DNA of 64,000 bases from Vespa crabro (GCF_910589235.1 NW_025813665.1:124001-188000), one strand, 5' to 3'; counted from the stretch's first letter, positions 26,941 through 42,286 are shown. Notes: a model not told the origin generated them from the sequence alone. Numbers and translations are program-made.

Positions 26941-27622
26941 TCCAATATAAAATAGATGTTTGATCTTATGAAATGCAATGTTCTGAATCGATTGGTAACA
27001 TTTTTCTAACTGTGGCACAAGTATTATTAAAGATTTCACGATTTTATCTTCGCATATACCGAAATTCGCGTATGTCGATTACGTTTTTCGACAATTATCA
27101 TATGAAAACGCGTATTTAAACATAGTAAAAACGTTATATTCTTGTTATATTCTTTATTCTGCATCGATAGAATATAAAATCATTGAAATTGAACGAGATT
27201 TCAAGTTTTCGTTTTTCGACGATACGTGAATATGAGCGAAAAATCGTATATACGATATGAAAGAATGTTAAAAACTTTGATTCCAATATAAAATAGATGT
27301 TTGATCTTATGAAATGCAATGTTCTGAATCGATTGGTAACATTTTTCTAACTGTGGCAAAAGTATTATTAAAGATTTCACTATTTTATCTTCGCATATAC
27401 CGAAATTCGCGTATGTCGATTACGTTTTTCGACAATTATCATATGAAAACGCGTATTTAAACATAGTAAAAACGTTATATTCTTGTTATATTCTTTATTC
27501 TGCATCGATAGAATATAAAATCATTGAAATTGAACGAGATTTCAAGTTTTCGTTTTTCGACGATACGCGTATATGAGCGAAAAATCGTATATACGATATG
27601 AAAGAATGTTAAAAACTTTGAT

Positions 27623-30600
27623 TCCAATATAAAATAGATGTTTGATCTTATGAAATGCAATGTTCTGAATCGATTGGTAACATTTTTATAACTGTGGCAC
27701 AAGTATTATTAAAGATTTCACGATTTTATCTTCGCATATACCGAAATTCGCGTATGTCGATTACGTTTTTCGACAATTATCATATGAAAACGCGTATTTA
27801 AACATTGTAAAAACGTTATATTCTTGTTATATTCTTTATTCTGCATCGATAGAATATAAAATCATTGAAATTGAACGAGATTTCAAGTTTTCGTTTTTCG
27901 ACGATACGCGTATATGAGCGAAAAATCGTATATACGATATGAAAGAATGTTAAAAACTTTGATTCCAATATAAAATAGATGTTTGATCTTATGAAATGCA
28001 ATATTCTGAATCGATTGGTAACATTTTTATAACTGTGGCACAAGTATTATTAAAGATTTCACGATTTTATCTTCGCATATACCGAAATTCGCGTATGTCG
28101 ATTACGTTTTTCGAAAATTATCATATGAAAACGCGTATTTAAACATAGTAAAAACGTTATATTCTTGTTATATTCTTTATTCTGCATCGATAGAATATAA
28201 AATCATTGAAATTGAACGAGATTTCAAGTTTTCGTTTTTCGACGATACGCGTATATGAGCGAAAAATCGTATATACGATATGAAAGAATGTTAAAAACTT
28301 TGATTCCAATATAAAATAGATGTTTGATCTTATGAAATGCAATGTTCTGAATCGATTGGTAACATTTTTCTAACTGTGGCACAAGTATTATTAAAGATTT
28401 CACGATTTTATCTTCGCATATACCGAAATTCGCGTATGTCGATTACGTTTTTCGACAATTATCATATGAAAACGCGTATTTAAACATAGTAAAAACGTTA
28501 TATTCTTGTTATATTCTTTATTCTGCATCGATAGAATATAAAATCATTGAAATTGAACGAGATTTCAAGTTTTCGTTTTTCGACGATACGCGTATATGAG
28601 CGAAAAATCGTATATACGATATGAAAGAATGTTAAAAACTTTGATTCCAATATAAAATAGATGTTTGATCTTATGAAATGCAATGTTCTGAATCGATTGG
28701 TAACATTTTTATAACTGTGGCACAAGTATTATTAAAGATTTCACGATTTTATCTTCGCATATACCGAAATTCGCGTATGTCGATTACGTTTTTCGACAAT
28801 TATCATATGAAAACGCGTATTTAAACATAGTAAAAACGTTATATTCTTGTTATATTCTTTATTCTGCATCGATAGAATATAAAATCATTGAAATTGAACG
28901 AGATTTCAAGTTATCGTTTTTCGACGATACGCGTATATGAGCGAAAAATCGTATATACCATATGAAAGAATGTTAAAAACTTTGATTCCAATATAAAATA
29001 GATGTTTGATCTTATGAAATGCAATGTTCTGAATCGATTGGTAACATTTTTCTAACTGTGGCACAAGTATTATTAAAGATTTCACGATTTTATCTTCGCA
29101 TATACCGAAATTCGCGTATGTCGATTACGTTTTTCGAAAATTATCATATGAAAACGCGTCTTTAAGCATAGTAAAAACGTTATATTCTTGTTATATTCTT
29201 TATTCTGCATCGATAGAATATAAAATCATTGAAATTGAACGAGATTTCAAGTTTTCGTTTTTCGACGATACGCGTATATGAGCGAAAAATCGTATATACG
29301 ATATGAAAGAATGTTAAAAACTTTGATTCCAATATAAAATAGATGTTTGATCTTATGAAATGCAATGTTCTGAATCGATTGGTAACATTTTTCTAACTGT
29401 GGCACAAGTATTATTAAAGATTTTACGATTTTATCTTCGCATATACCGAAATTCGCGTATGTTGATTACGTTTTTCGACAATTATCATATGAAAACGCGT
29501 ATTTAAACATAGTAAAAACGTTATATTCTTGTTATATTCTTTATTCTGCATCGATAGAATATAAAATCATTGAAATTGAACGAGATTTCAAGTTTTCGTT
29601 TTTCGACGATACGCGTATATGAGCGAAAAATCGTATATACGATATGAAAGAATGTTAAAAACTTTGATTCCAATATAAAATAGATGTTTGATCTTATGAA
29701 ATGCAATGTTCTGAATCGATTGGTAACATTTTTCTAACTGTGGCACAAGTATTATTAAAGATTTCACGATTTTATCTTCGCATATACCGAAATTCGCGTA
29801 TGTCGATTACGTTTTTCGACAATTATCATATGAAAACGCGTATTTAAACATAGTAAAAACGTTATATTCTTGTTATATTCTTTATTCTGCATCGATAGAA
29901 TATAAAATCATTGAAATTGAACGAGATTTCAAGTTTTCGTTTTTCGACGATACGCGTATATGAGCGAAAAATCGTATATACGATATGAAAGAATGTTAAA
30001 AACTTTGATTCCAATATAAAATAGATGTTTGATCTTATGAAATGCAATGTTCTGAATCGATTGGTAACATTTTTCTAACTGTGGCACAAGTATTATTAAA
30101 GATTTCACGATTTTATCTTCGCATATACCGAAATTCGCGTATGTCGATTACGTTTTTCGACAATTATCATATGAAAACGCGTATTTAAACATAGTAAAAA
30201 CGTTATATTCTTGTTATATTCTTTATTCTGCATCGATAGAATATAAAATCATTGAAATTGAACGAGATTTCAAGTTTTCGTTTTTCGACGATACGCGTAT
30301 ATGAGCGAAAAATCGTATATACGATATGAAAGAATGTTAAAAACTTTGATTCCAATATAAAATAGATGTTTGATCTTATGAAATGCAATGTTCTGAATCG
30401 ATTGGTAACATTTTTCTAACTGTGGCACAAGTATTATTAAAGATTTCACGATTTTATCTTCGCATATACCGAAATTCGCGTATGTCGATTACGTTTTTCG
30501 ACAATTATCATATGAAAACGCGTATTTAAACATAGTAAAAACGTTATATTCTTGTTATATTCTTTATTCTGCATCGATAGAATATAAAATCATTGAAATT

Positions 30601-30691
30601 GAACGAGATTTCAAGTTTTCGTTTTTCGACGATACGCGTATATGAGCGAAAAATCGTATATACGATATGAAAGAATGTTAAAAACTTTGAT
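27623..30691. repeat. Nine-unit mosaic repeat, copy 1
   Basis: Markers are 66A/184T (27623), 40A/66A/152A (27964), none, 66A/268A/314C (28646), 152A/174C/180G (28987), 97T/136T (29328), then three consensus units. The 184T, 40A, 268A/314C and 180G markers recur 3069 bases later in the same order, without some of the private changes. Confidence 0.8.
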
Positions 30692-33600
30692 TCCAATATA
30701 AAATAGATGTTTGATCTTATGAAATGCAATGTTCTGAATCGATTGGTAACATTTTTATAACTGTGGCACAAGTATTATTAAAGATTTCACGATTTTATCT
30801 TCGCATATACCGAAATTCGCGTATGTCGATTACGTTTTTCGACAATTATCATATGAAAACGCGTATTTAAACATTGTAAAAACGTTATATTCTTGTTATA
30901 TTCTTTATTCTGCATCGATAGAATATAAAATCATTGAAATTGAACGAGATTTCAAGTTTTCGTTTTTCGACGATACGCGTATATGAGCGAAAAATCGTAT
31001 ATACGATATGAAAGAATGTTAAAAACTTTGATTCCAATATAAAATAGATGTTTGATCTTATGAAATGCAATATTCTGAATCGATTGGTAACATTTTTCTA
31101 ACTGTGGCACAAGTATTATTAAAGATTTCACGATTTTATCTTCGCATATACCGAAATTCGCGTATGTCGATTACGTTTTTCGACAATTATCATATGAAAA
31201 CGCGTATTTAAACATAGTAAAAACGTTATATTCTTGTTATATTCTTTATTCTGCATCGATAGAATATAAAATCATTGAAATTGAACGAGATTTCAAGTTT
31301 TCGTTTTTCGACGATACGCGTATATGAGCGAAAAATCGTATATACGATATGAAAGAATGTTAAAAACTTTGATTCCAATATAAAATAGATGTTTGATCTT
31401 ATGAAATGCAATGTTCTGAATCGATTGGTAACATTTTTCTAACTGTGGCACAAGTATTATTAAAGATTTCACGATTTTATCTTCGCATATACCGAAATTC
31501 GCGTATGTCGATTACGTTTTTCGACAATTATCATATGAAAACGCGTATTTAAACATAGTAAAAACGTTATATTCTTGTTATATTCTTTATTCTGCATCGA
31601 TAGAATATAAAATCATTGAAATTGAACGAGATTTCAAGTTTTCGTTTTTCGACGATACGCGTATATGAGCGAAAAATCGTATATACGATATGAAAGAATG
31701 TTAAAAACTTTGATTCCAATATAAAATAGATGTTTGATCTTATGAAATGCAATGTTCTGAATCGATTGGTAACATTTTTCTAACTGTGGCACAAGTATTA
31801 TTAAAGATTTCACGATTTTATCTTCGCATATACCGAAATTCGCGTATGTCGATTACGTTTTTCGACAATTATCATATGAAAACGCGTATTTAAACATAGT
31901 AAAAACGTTATATTCTTGTTATATTCTTTATTCTGCATCGATAGAATATAAAATCATTGAAATTGAACGAGATTTCAAGTTATCGTTTTTCGACGATACG
32001 CGTATATGAGCGAAAAATCGTATATACCATATGAAAGAATGTTAAAAACTTTGATTCCAATATAAAATAGATGTTTGATCTTATGAAATGCAATGTTCTG
32101 AATCGATTGGTAACATTTTTCTAACTGTGGCACAAGTATTATTAAAGATTTCACGATTTTATCTTCGCATATACCGAAATTCGCGTATGTCGATTACGTT
32201 TTTCGACAATTATCATATGAAAACGCGTATTTAAGCATAGTAAAAACGTTATATTCTTGTTATATTCTTTATTCTGCATCGATAGAATATAAAATCATTG
32301 AAATTGAACGAGATTTCAAGTTTTCGTTTTTCGACGATACGCGTATATGAGCGAAAAATCGTATATACGATATGAAAGAATGTTAAAAACTTTGATTCCA
32401 ATATAAAATAGATGTTTGATCTTATGAAATGGAATGTTCTGAATCGATTGGTAACATTTTTCTAACTGTGGCACAAGTATTATTAAAGATTTCACGATTT
32501 TATCTTCGCATATACCGAAATTCGCGTATGTCGATTACGTTTTTCGACAATTATCATATGAAAACGCGTATTTAAACAAAGCAAAAACGTTATATTCTTG
32601 TTATATTCTTTATTCTGCATCGATAGAATATAAAATCATTGAAATTGAACGAGATTTCAAGTTTTCGTTTTTCGACGATACGCGTATATGAGCGAAAAAT
32701 CGTATATACGATATGAAAGAATGTTAAAAACTTTGATTCCAATATAAAATAGATGTTTGATCTTATGAAATGCAATGTTCTGAATCGATTGGTAACATTT
32801 TTCTAACTGTGGCACAAGTATTATTAAAGATTTCACGATTTTATCTTCGCATATACCGAAATTCGCGTATGTCGATTACGTTTTTCGACAATTATCATAT
32901 GAAAACGCGTATTTAAACATAGTAAAAACGTTATATTCTTGTTATATTCTTTATTCTGCATCGATAGAATATAAAATCATTGAAATTGAACGAGATTTCA
33001 AGTTTTCGTTTTTCGACGATACGCGTATATGAGCGAAAAATCGTATATACGATATGAAAGAATGTTAAAAACTTTGATTCCAATATAAAATAGATGTTTG
33101 ATCTTATGAAATGCAATGTTCTGAATCGATTGGTAACATTTTTCTAACTGTGGCACAAGTATTATTAAAGATTTCACGATTTTATCTTCGCATATACCGA
33201 AATTCGCGTATGTCGATTACGTTTTTCGACAATTATCATATGAAAACGCGTATTTAAACATAGTAAAAACGTTATATTCTAGTTATATTCTTTATTCTGC
33301 ATCGATAGAATATAAAATCATTGAAATTGAACGAGATTTCAAGTTTTCGTTTTTCGACGATACGCGTATATGAGCGAAAAATCGTATATACGATATGAAA
33401 GATTGTTAAAAACTTTGATTCCAATATAAAATAGATGTTTGATCTTATGAAATGCAATGTTCTGAATCGATTGGTAACATTTTTCTAACTGTGGCACAAG
33501 TATTATTAAAGATTTCACGATTTTATCTTCGCATATACCGAAATTCGCGTATGCCGATTACGTTTTTCGACAATTATCATATGAAAACGCGTATTTAAAC

Positions 33601-33760
33601 AAAGTAAAAACGTTATATTCTTGTTATATTCTTTATTCTGCATCGATAGAATATAAAATCATTGAAATTGAACGAGATTTCAAGTTTTCGTTTTTCGACG
33701 ATACGCGTATATGAGCGAAAAATCGTATATACGATATGAAAGAATGTTAAAAACTTTGAT
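30692..33760. repeat. Nine-unit mosaic repeat, copy 2
   Basis: Markers are 66A/184T, 40A, none, 268A/314C (31982, 32028), 180G, 36G/183A/186C, none, 203A/324T (33281), 135C/183A. The first half matches the block starting at 27623. The 203A marker matches the block starting at 33761. Confidence 0.8.
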
Positions 33761-36700
33761 TCCAATATAAAATAGATGTTTGATCTTATGAAATGCAATG
33801 TTCTGAATCGATTGGTAACATTTTTATAACTGTGGCACAAGTATTATTAAAGATTTCACGATTTTATCTTCGCATATACCGAAATTCGCGTATGTCGATT
33901 ACGTTTTTCGACAATTATCATATGAAAACGCGTATTTAAACATAGTAAAAACGTTATATTCTTGTTATATTCTTTATTCTGCATCGATAGAATATAAAAT
34001 CATTGAAATTGAACGAGATTTCAAGTTTTCGTTTTTCGACGATACGCGTATATGAGCGAAAAATCGTATATACGATATGAAAGAATGTTAAAAACTTTGA
34101 TTCCAATATAAAATAGATGTTTGATCTTATGAAATGCAATGTTCTGAATCGATTGGTAACATTTTTCTAACTGTGGCACAAGTATTATTAAAGATTTCAC
34201 GATTTTATCTTCGCATATACCGAAATTCGCGTATGTCGATTACGTTTTTCGACAATTATCATATGAAAACGCGTATTTAAACATAGTAAAAACGTTATAT
34301 TCTTGTTATATTCTTTATTCTGCATCGATAGAATATAAAATCATTGAAATTGAACGAGATTTCAAGTTATCGTTTTTCGACGATACGCGTATATGAGCGA
34401 AAAATCGTATATACCATATGAAAGAATGTTAAAAACTTTGATTCCAATATAAAATAGATGTTTGATCTTATGAAATGCAATGTTCTGAATCGATTGGTAA
34501 CATTTTTCTAACTGTGGCACAAGTATTATTAAAGATTTCACGATTTTATCTTCGCATATACCGAAATTCGCGTATGTCGATTACGTTTTTCGACAATTAT
34601 CATATGAAAACGCGTATTTAAGCATAGTAAAAACGTTATATTCTTGTTATATTCTTTATTCTGCATCGATAGAATATAAAATCATTGAAATTGAACGAGA
34701 TTTCAAGTTTTCGTTTTTCGACGATACGCGTATATGAGCGAAAAATCGTATATACGATATGAAAGAATGTTAAAAACTTTGATTCCAATATAAAATAGAT
34801 GTTTGATCTTATGAAATGCAATGTTCTGAATCGATTGGTGACATTTTTCTAACTGTGGCACAAGTATTATTAAAGATTTCACGATTTTATCTTCGCATAT
34901 ACCGAAATTCGCGTATGTCGATTACGTTTTTCGACAATTATCATATGAAAACGCGTATTTAAACATAGTAAAAACGTTATATTCTTGTTATATTCTTTAT
35001 TCTGCATCGATAGAATATAAAATCATTGAAATTAAACGAGATTTCAAGTTTTCGTTTTTCGACGATACGCGTATATGAGCGAAAAATCGTATATACGATA
35101 TGAAAGAATGTTAAAAACTTTGATTCCAATATAAAATAGATGTTTGATCTTATGAAATGCAATGTTCTGAATCGATTGGTAACATTTTTCTAACTGTGGC
35201 ACAAGTATTATTAAAGATTTCACGATTTTATCTTCGCATATACCGAAATTCGCGTATGTCGATTACGTTTTTCGACAATTATCATATGAAAACGCGTATT
35301 TAAACAAAGTAAAAACGTTATATTCTTGTTATATTCTTTTTTCTGCATCGATAGAATATAAAATCATTGAAATTGAACGAGATTTCAAGTTTTCGTTTTT
35401 CGACGATACGCGTATATGAGCGAAAAATCGTATATACGATATGAAAGAATGTTAAAAACTTTGATTCCAATATAAAATAGATGTTTGATCTTATGAAATG
35501 CAATGTTCTGAATCGATTGGTAACATTTTTCTAACTGTGGCACAAGTATTATTAAAGATTTCACGATTTTATCTTCGCATATACCGAAATTCGCGTATGT
35601 CGATTACGTTTTTCGACAATTATCATATGAAAACGCGTATTTAAACATAGTAAAAACGTTATATTCTTGTTATATTCTTTATTCTGCATCGATAGAATAT
35701 AAAATCATTGAAATTGAACGAGATTTCAAGTTTTCGTTTTTCGACGATACGCGTATATGAGCGAAAAATCGTATATACGATATGAAAGAATGTTAAAAAC
35801 TTTGATTCCAATATAAAATAGATGTTTGATCTTATGAAATGCAATGTTCTGAATCGATTGGTAACATTTTTCTAACTGTGGCACAAGTATTATTAAAGAT
35901 TTCACGATTTTATCTTCGCATATACCGAAATTCGCGTATGTCGATTACGTTTTTCGACAATTATCATATGAAAACGCGTATTTAAACATAGTAAAAACGT
36001 TATATTCTTGTTATATTCTTTATTCTGCATCGATAGAATATAAAATCATTGAAATTGAACGAGATTTCAAGTTTTCGTTTTTCGACGATACGCGTATATG
36101 AGCGAAAAATCGTATATACGATATGAAAGAATGTTAAAAACTTTGATTCCAATATAAAATAGATGTTTGATCTTATGAAATGCAATGTTCTGAATCGATT
36201 GGTAACATTTTTCTAACTGTGGCACAAGTATTATTAAAGATTTCACGATTTTATCTTCGCATATACCGAAATTCGCGTATGTCGATTACGTTTTTCGACA
36301 ATTATCATATGAAAACGCGTATTTAAACATAGTAAAAACGTTATATTCTAGTTATATTCTTTATTCTGCATCGATAGAATATAAAATCATTGAAATTGAA
36401 CGAGATTTCAAGTTTTCGTTTTTCGACGATACGCGTATATGAGCGAAAAATCGTATATACGATATGAAAGAATGTTAAAAACTTTGATTCCAATATAAAA
36501 TAGATGTTTGATCTTATGAAATGCAATGTTCTGAATCGATTGGTAACATTTTTCTAACTGTGGCACAAGTATTATTAAAGATTTCACGATTTTATCTTCG
36601 CATATACCGAAATTCGCGTATTTCGATTACGTTTTTCGACAATTATCATATGAAAACGCGTATTTAAACATAGTAAAAACGTTATATTCTTGTTATATTC

Positions 36701-36829
36701 TTTATTCTGCATCGATAGAATATAAAATCATTGAAATTGAACGAGATTTCAAGTTTTCGTTTTTCGACGATACGCGTATATGAGCGAAAAATCGTATATA
36801 CGATATGAAAGAATGTTAAAAACTTTGAT
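33761..36829. repeat. Nine-unit mosaic repeat, copy 3
   Basis: Markers are 66A, 268A/314C (34369), 180G, 57G/251A, 183A/216T, none, none, 203A (36350), 134T. The 66A and 203A units are nine units after their counterparts, but the 268A/314C-180G pair is only seven units after the previous one. Two units appear lost on one side and two gained on the other, leaving the outer spacing at nine. Confidence 0.75.
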
Positions 36830-37170
36830 TCCAATATAAAATAGATGTTTGATCTTATGAAATGCAATGTTCTGAATCGATTGGTAACATTTCTCTAACT
36901 GTGGCACAAGTATTATTAAAGATTTCACGATTTTATCTTCGCATATACCGAAATTCGCGTATGTCGATTACGTTTTTCGACAATTATCATATGAAAACGC
37001 GTATTTAAACATAGTAAAAACGTCATATTCTTGTTATATTCTTTATTCTGCATCGATAGAATATAAAATCATTGAAATTGAACGAGATTTCAAGTTTTCG
37101 TTTTTCGACGATACGCGTATATGAGCGAAAAATCGTATATACGATATGAAAGAATGTTAAAAACTTTGAT

Positions 37171-38535
37171 TCCAATATAAAATAGATGTTTGATCTTATG
37201 AAATGCAATGTTCTGAATCGATTGGTAACATTTTTCTAACTGTGGCACAAGTATTATTAAAGATTTCACGATTTTATCTTCGCATATACCGAAATTCGCG
37301 TATGTCGATTACGTTTTTCGACAATTATCATATGAAAACGCGTATTTAAACATAGTAAAAACGTTATATTCTTGTTATATTCTTTATTCTGCATCGATAG
37401 AATATAAAATCATTGAAATTGAACGAGATTTCAAGTTATCGTTTTTCGACGATACGCGTATATGAGCGAAAAATCGTATATACCATATGAAAGAATGTTA
37501 AAAACTTTGATTCCAATATAAAATAGATGTTTGATCTTATGAAATGCAATGTTCTGAATCGATTGGTAACATTTTTTCTAACTGTGGCACAAGTATTATT
37601 AAAGATTTCACGATTTTATCTTCGCATATACCGAAATTCGCGTATGTCGATTACGTTTTTCGACAATTATCATATGAAAACGCGTATTTAAGCATAGTAA
37701 AAACGTTATATTCTTGTTATATTCTTTATTCTGCATCGATAGAATATAAAATCATTGAAATTGAACGAGATTTCAAGTTTTCGTTTTTCGACGATACGCG
37801 TATATGAGCGAAAAATCGTATATACGATATGAAAGAATGTTAAAAACTTTGATTCCAATATAAAATAGATGTTTGATCTTATGAAATGCAATGTTCTGAA
37901 TCGATTGGTGACATTTTTCTAACTGTGGCACAAGTATTATTAAAGATTTCACGATTTTATCTTCGCATATACCGAAATTCGCGTATGTCGATTACGTTTT
38001 TCGACAATTATCATATGAAAACGCGTATTTAAACATAGTAAAAACGTTATATTCTTGTTATATTCTTTATTCTGCATCGATAGAATATAAAATCATTGAA
38101 ATTGAACGAGATTTCAAGTTATCGTTTTTCGACGATACGCGTATATGAGCGAAAAATCGTATATACCATATGAAAGAATGTTAAAAACTTTGATTCCAAT
38201 ATAAAATAGATGTTTGATCTTATGAAATGCAATGTTCTGAATCGATTGGTAACATTTTTCTAACTGTGGCACAAGTATTATTAAAGATTTCACGATTTTA
38301 TCTTCGCATATACCGAAATTCGCGTATGTCGATTACGTTTTTCGACAATTATCATATGAAAACGCGTATTTAAGCATAGTAAAAACGTTATATTCTTGTT
38401 ATATTCTTTATTCTGCATCGATAGAATATAAAATCATTGAAATTGAACGAGATTTCAAGTTTTCGTTTTTCGACGATACGCGTATATGAGCGAAAAATCG
38501 TATATACGATATGAAAGAATGTTAAAAACTTTGAT
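37171..38535. repeat. Two-unit duplication of the 268A/314C-180G pair
   Basis: Units 37171 and 37512 (268A/314C; 180G) are followed by 37854 and 38195 (57G/268A/314C; 180G). The first pair is 683 bases long because of one extra T at 37572-37577. The unit at 37854 is a hybrid, with 57G as in the units at 34784 and 38536 in its first part and 268A/314C in its last part. Confidence 0.8.
37572..37577. other. Single-base T insertion in a T run
   Basis: Unit positions 61-65 are five T in the consensus and six here, making the unit starting at 37512 342 bases long. A forward-strand open frame of 87 codons at 37544-37807 is produced only by this shift. Confidence 0.85.
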
Positions 38536-41500
38536 TCCAATATAAAATAGATGTTTGATCTTATGAAATGCAATGTTCTGAATCGATTGGTGACATTTTT
38601 CTAACTGTGGCACAAGTATTATTAAAGATTTCACGATTTTATCTTCGCATATACCGAAATTCGCGTATGTCGATTACGTTTTTCGACAATTATCATATGA
38701 AAACGCGTATTTAAACATAGTAAAAACGTTATATTCTTGTTATATTCTTTATTCTGCATCGATAGAATATAAAATCATTGAAATTGAACGAGATTTCTAG
38801 TTTTCGTTTTTCGACGATACGCGTATATGAGCGAAAAATCGTATATACGATATGAAAGAATGTTAAAAACTTTGATTCCAATATAAAATAGATGTTTGAT
38901 CTTATGAAATGCAATGTTCTGAATCGATTGGTAACATTTTTCTAACTGTGGCACAAGTATTATTAAAGATTTCACGATTTTATCTTCGCATATACCGAAA
39001 TTCGCGTATGTCGATTACGTTTTTCGACAATTATCATATGAAAACGCGTATTTAAACATAGTAAAAACGTTATATTCTTGTTATATTCTTTATTCTGCAT
39101 CGATAGAATATAAAATCATTGAAATTGAACGAGATTTCAAGTTATCGTTTTTCGACGATACGCGTATATGAGCGAAAAATCGTATATACCATATGAAAGA
39201 ATGTTAAAAACTTTGATTCCAATATAAAATAGATGTTTGATCTTATGAAATGCAATGTTCTGAATCGATTGGTAACATTTTTCTAACTGTGGCACAAGTA
39301 TTATTAAAGATTTCACGATTTTATCTTCGCATATACCGAAATTCGCGTATGTCGATTACGTTTTTCGACAATTATCATATGAAAACGCGTATTTAAGCAT
39401 AGTAAAAACGTTATATTCTTGTTATATTCTTTATTCTGCATCGATAGAATATAAAATCATTGAAATTGAACGAGATTTCAAGTTTTCGTTTTTCGACGAT
39501 ACGCGTATATGAGCGAAAAATCGTATATACGATATGAAAGAATGTTAAAAACTTTGATTCCAATATAAAATAGATGTTTGATCTTATGAAATGCAATGTT
39601 CTGAATCGATTGGTAACATTTTTCTAACTGTGGCACAAGTATTATTAAAGATTTCACGATTTTATCTTCGCATATACCGAAATTCGCGTATGTCGATTAT
39701 GTTTTTCGACAATTATCATATGAAAACGCGTATTTAAACAAAGTAAAAACGTTATATTCTTGTTATATTCTTTATTCTGCATCGATAGAATATAAAATCA
39801 TTGAAATTGAACGAGATTTCAAGTTTTCGTTTTTCGACGATACGCGTATATGAGCGAAAAATCGTATATACGATATGAAAGAATGTTAAAAACTTTGATT
39901 CCAATATAAAATAGATGTTTGATCTTATGAAATGCAATGTTCTGAATCGATTGGTGACATTTTTCTAACAGTGGCACAAGTATTATTAAAGATTTCACGA
40001 TTTTATCTTCGCATATACCGAAATTCGCGTATGTCGATTACGTTTTTCGACAATTATCATATGAAAACGCGTATTTAAACATAGAAAAAACGTTATATTC
40101 TTGTTATATTCTTTATTCTGCATCGATAGAATATAAAATCATTGAAATTGAACGAGATTTCAAGTTTTCGTTTTTCGACGATACGCGTATATGAGCGAAA
40201 AATCGTATATACGATATGAAAGAATGTTAAAAACTTTGATTCCAATATAAAATAGATGTTTGATCTTATGAAATGCAATGTTCTGAATCGATTGGTAACA
40301 TTTTTCTAACTGTGGCACAAGTATTATTAAAGATTTCACGATTTTATCTTCGCATATACCGAAATTCGCGTATGTCGATTACGTTTTTCGACAATTATCA
40401 TATGAAAACGCGTATTTAAACATAGTAAAAACGTTATATTCTTGTTATATTCTTTATTCTGCATCGATAGAATATAAAATCATTGAAATTGAACGAGATT
40501 TCAAGTTTTCGTTTTTCGACGATACGCGTATATGAGCGAAAAATCGTATATACGATATGAAAGAATGTTAAAAACTTTGATTCCAATATAAAATAGATGT
40601 TTGATCTTATGAAATGCAATGTTCTGAATCGATTGGTAACATTTTTCTAACTGTGGCACAAGTATTATTAAAGATTTCACGATTTTATCTTCGCATATAC
40701 CGAAATTCGCGTATGTCGATTACGTTTTTCGACAATTATCATATGAAAACGCGTATTTAAACATAGTAAAAACGTTATATTCTTGTTATATTCTTTATTC
40801 TGCATCGATAGAATATAAAATCATTGAAATTGAACGAGATTTCAAGTTTTCGTTTTTCGACGATACGCGTATATGAGCGAAAAATCGTATATACGATATG
40901 AAAGAATGTTAAAAACTTTGATTCCAATATAAAATAGATGTTTGATCTTATGAAATGCAATGTTCTGAATCGATTGGTAACATTTTTCTAACTGTGGCAC
41001 AAGTATTATTAAAGATTTCACGATTTTATCTTCGCATATACCGAAATTCGCGTATGTCGATTACGTTTTTCGACAATTATCATATGAAAACGCGTATTTA
41101 AACATAGTAAAAACGTTATATTCTTGTTATATTCTTTATTCTGCATCGATAGAATATAAAATCATTGAAATTGAACGAGATTTCAAGTTTTCGTTTTTCG
41201 ACGATACGCGTATATGAGCGAAAAATCGTATATAAGATATGAAAGAATGTTAAAAACTTTGATTCCAATATAAAATAGATGTTTGATCTTATGAAATGCA
41301 ATGTTCTGAATCGATTGGTAACATTTTTCTAACTGTGGCACAAGTATTATTAAAGATTTCACGATTTTATCTTCGCAAATACCGAAATTCGCGTATGTCG
41401 ATTACGTTTTTCGACAATTATCATATGAAAACGCGTATTTAAACATAGTAAAAACGTTATATTCTTGTTATATTCTTTATTCTGCATCGATAGAATATAA

Positions 41501-42286
41501 AATCATTGAAATTGAACGAGATTTCAAGTTTTCGTTTTTCGACGATACGCGTATATGAGCGAAAAATCGTATATACGATATGAAGGAATGTTAAAAACTT
41601 TGATTCCAATATAAAATAGATGTTTGATCTTATGAAATGCAATGTTCTGAATCGATTGGTAACATTTTTCTAACTGTGGCACAAGTATTATTAAAGATTT
41701 CACGATTTTATCTTCGCATAAACCGAAATTCGCGTATGTCGATTACGTTTTTCGACAATTATCATATGAAAACGCGTATTTAAACATAGTAAAAACGTTA
41801 TATTCTTGTTATATTCTTTATTCTGCATCGATAGAATATAAAATCATTGAAATTGAACGAGATTTCAAGTTTTCGTTTTTCGACGATACGCGTATATGAG
41901 CGAAAAATCGTATATACGATATGAAAGAATGTTAAAAACTTTGATTCCAATATAAAATAGATGTTTGATCTTATGAAATGCAATGTTCTGAATCGATTGG
42001 TAACATTTTTCTAACTGTGGCACAAGTATTATTAAAGATTTCACGATTTTATCTTCGCATATACCGAAATTCGCGTATGTCGATTACGTTTTTCGACAAT
42101 TATCATATGAAAACGCGTATTTAAACATAGTAAAAACGTTATATTCTTGTTATATTCTTTATTCTGCATCGATAGAATATAAAATCATTGAAATTGAACG
42201 AGATTTCAAGTTTTCGTTTTTCGACGATACGCGTATATGAGCGAAAAATCGTATATACGATATGAAAGAATGTTAAAAACTTTGAT

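Larger units (their letters stand above)
36830..39899. repeat. Nine-unit mosaic repeat, copy 4, with internal expansions
   Basis: The 268A/314C, 180G and 57G units at 37171, 37512 and 37854 lie nine units after those at 34102, 34443 and 34784. The 268A/314C-180G pair then reappears after two units (37854, 38195) and again after three (38877, 39218). The pair is thus present three times in this block against once in each earlier block, evidence of very local amplification. Confidence 0.78.
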
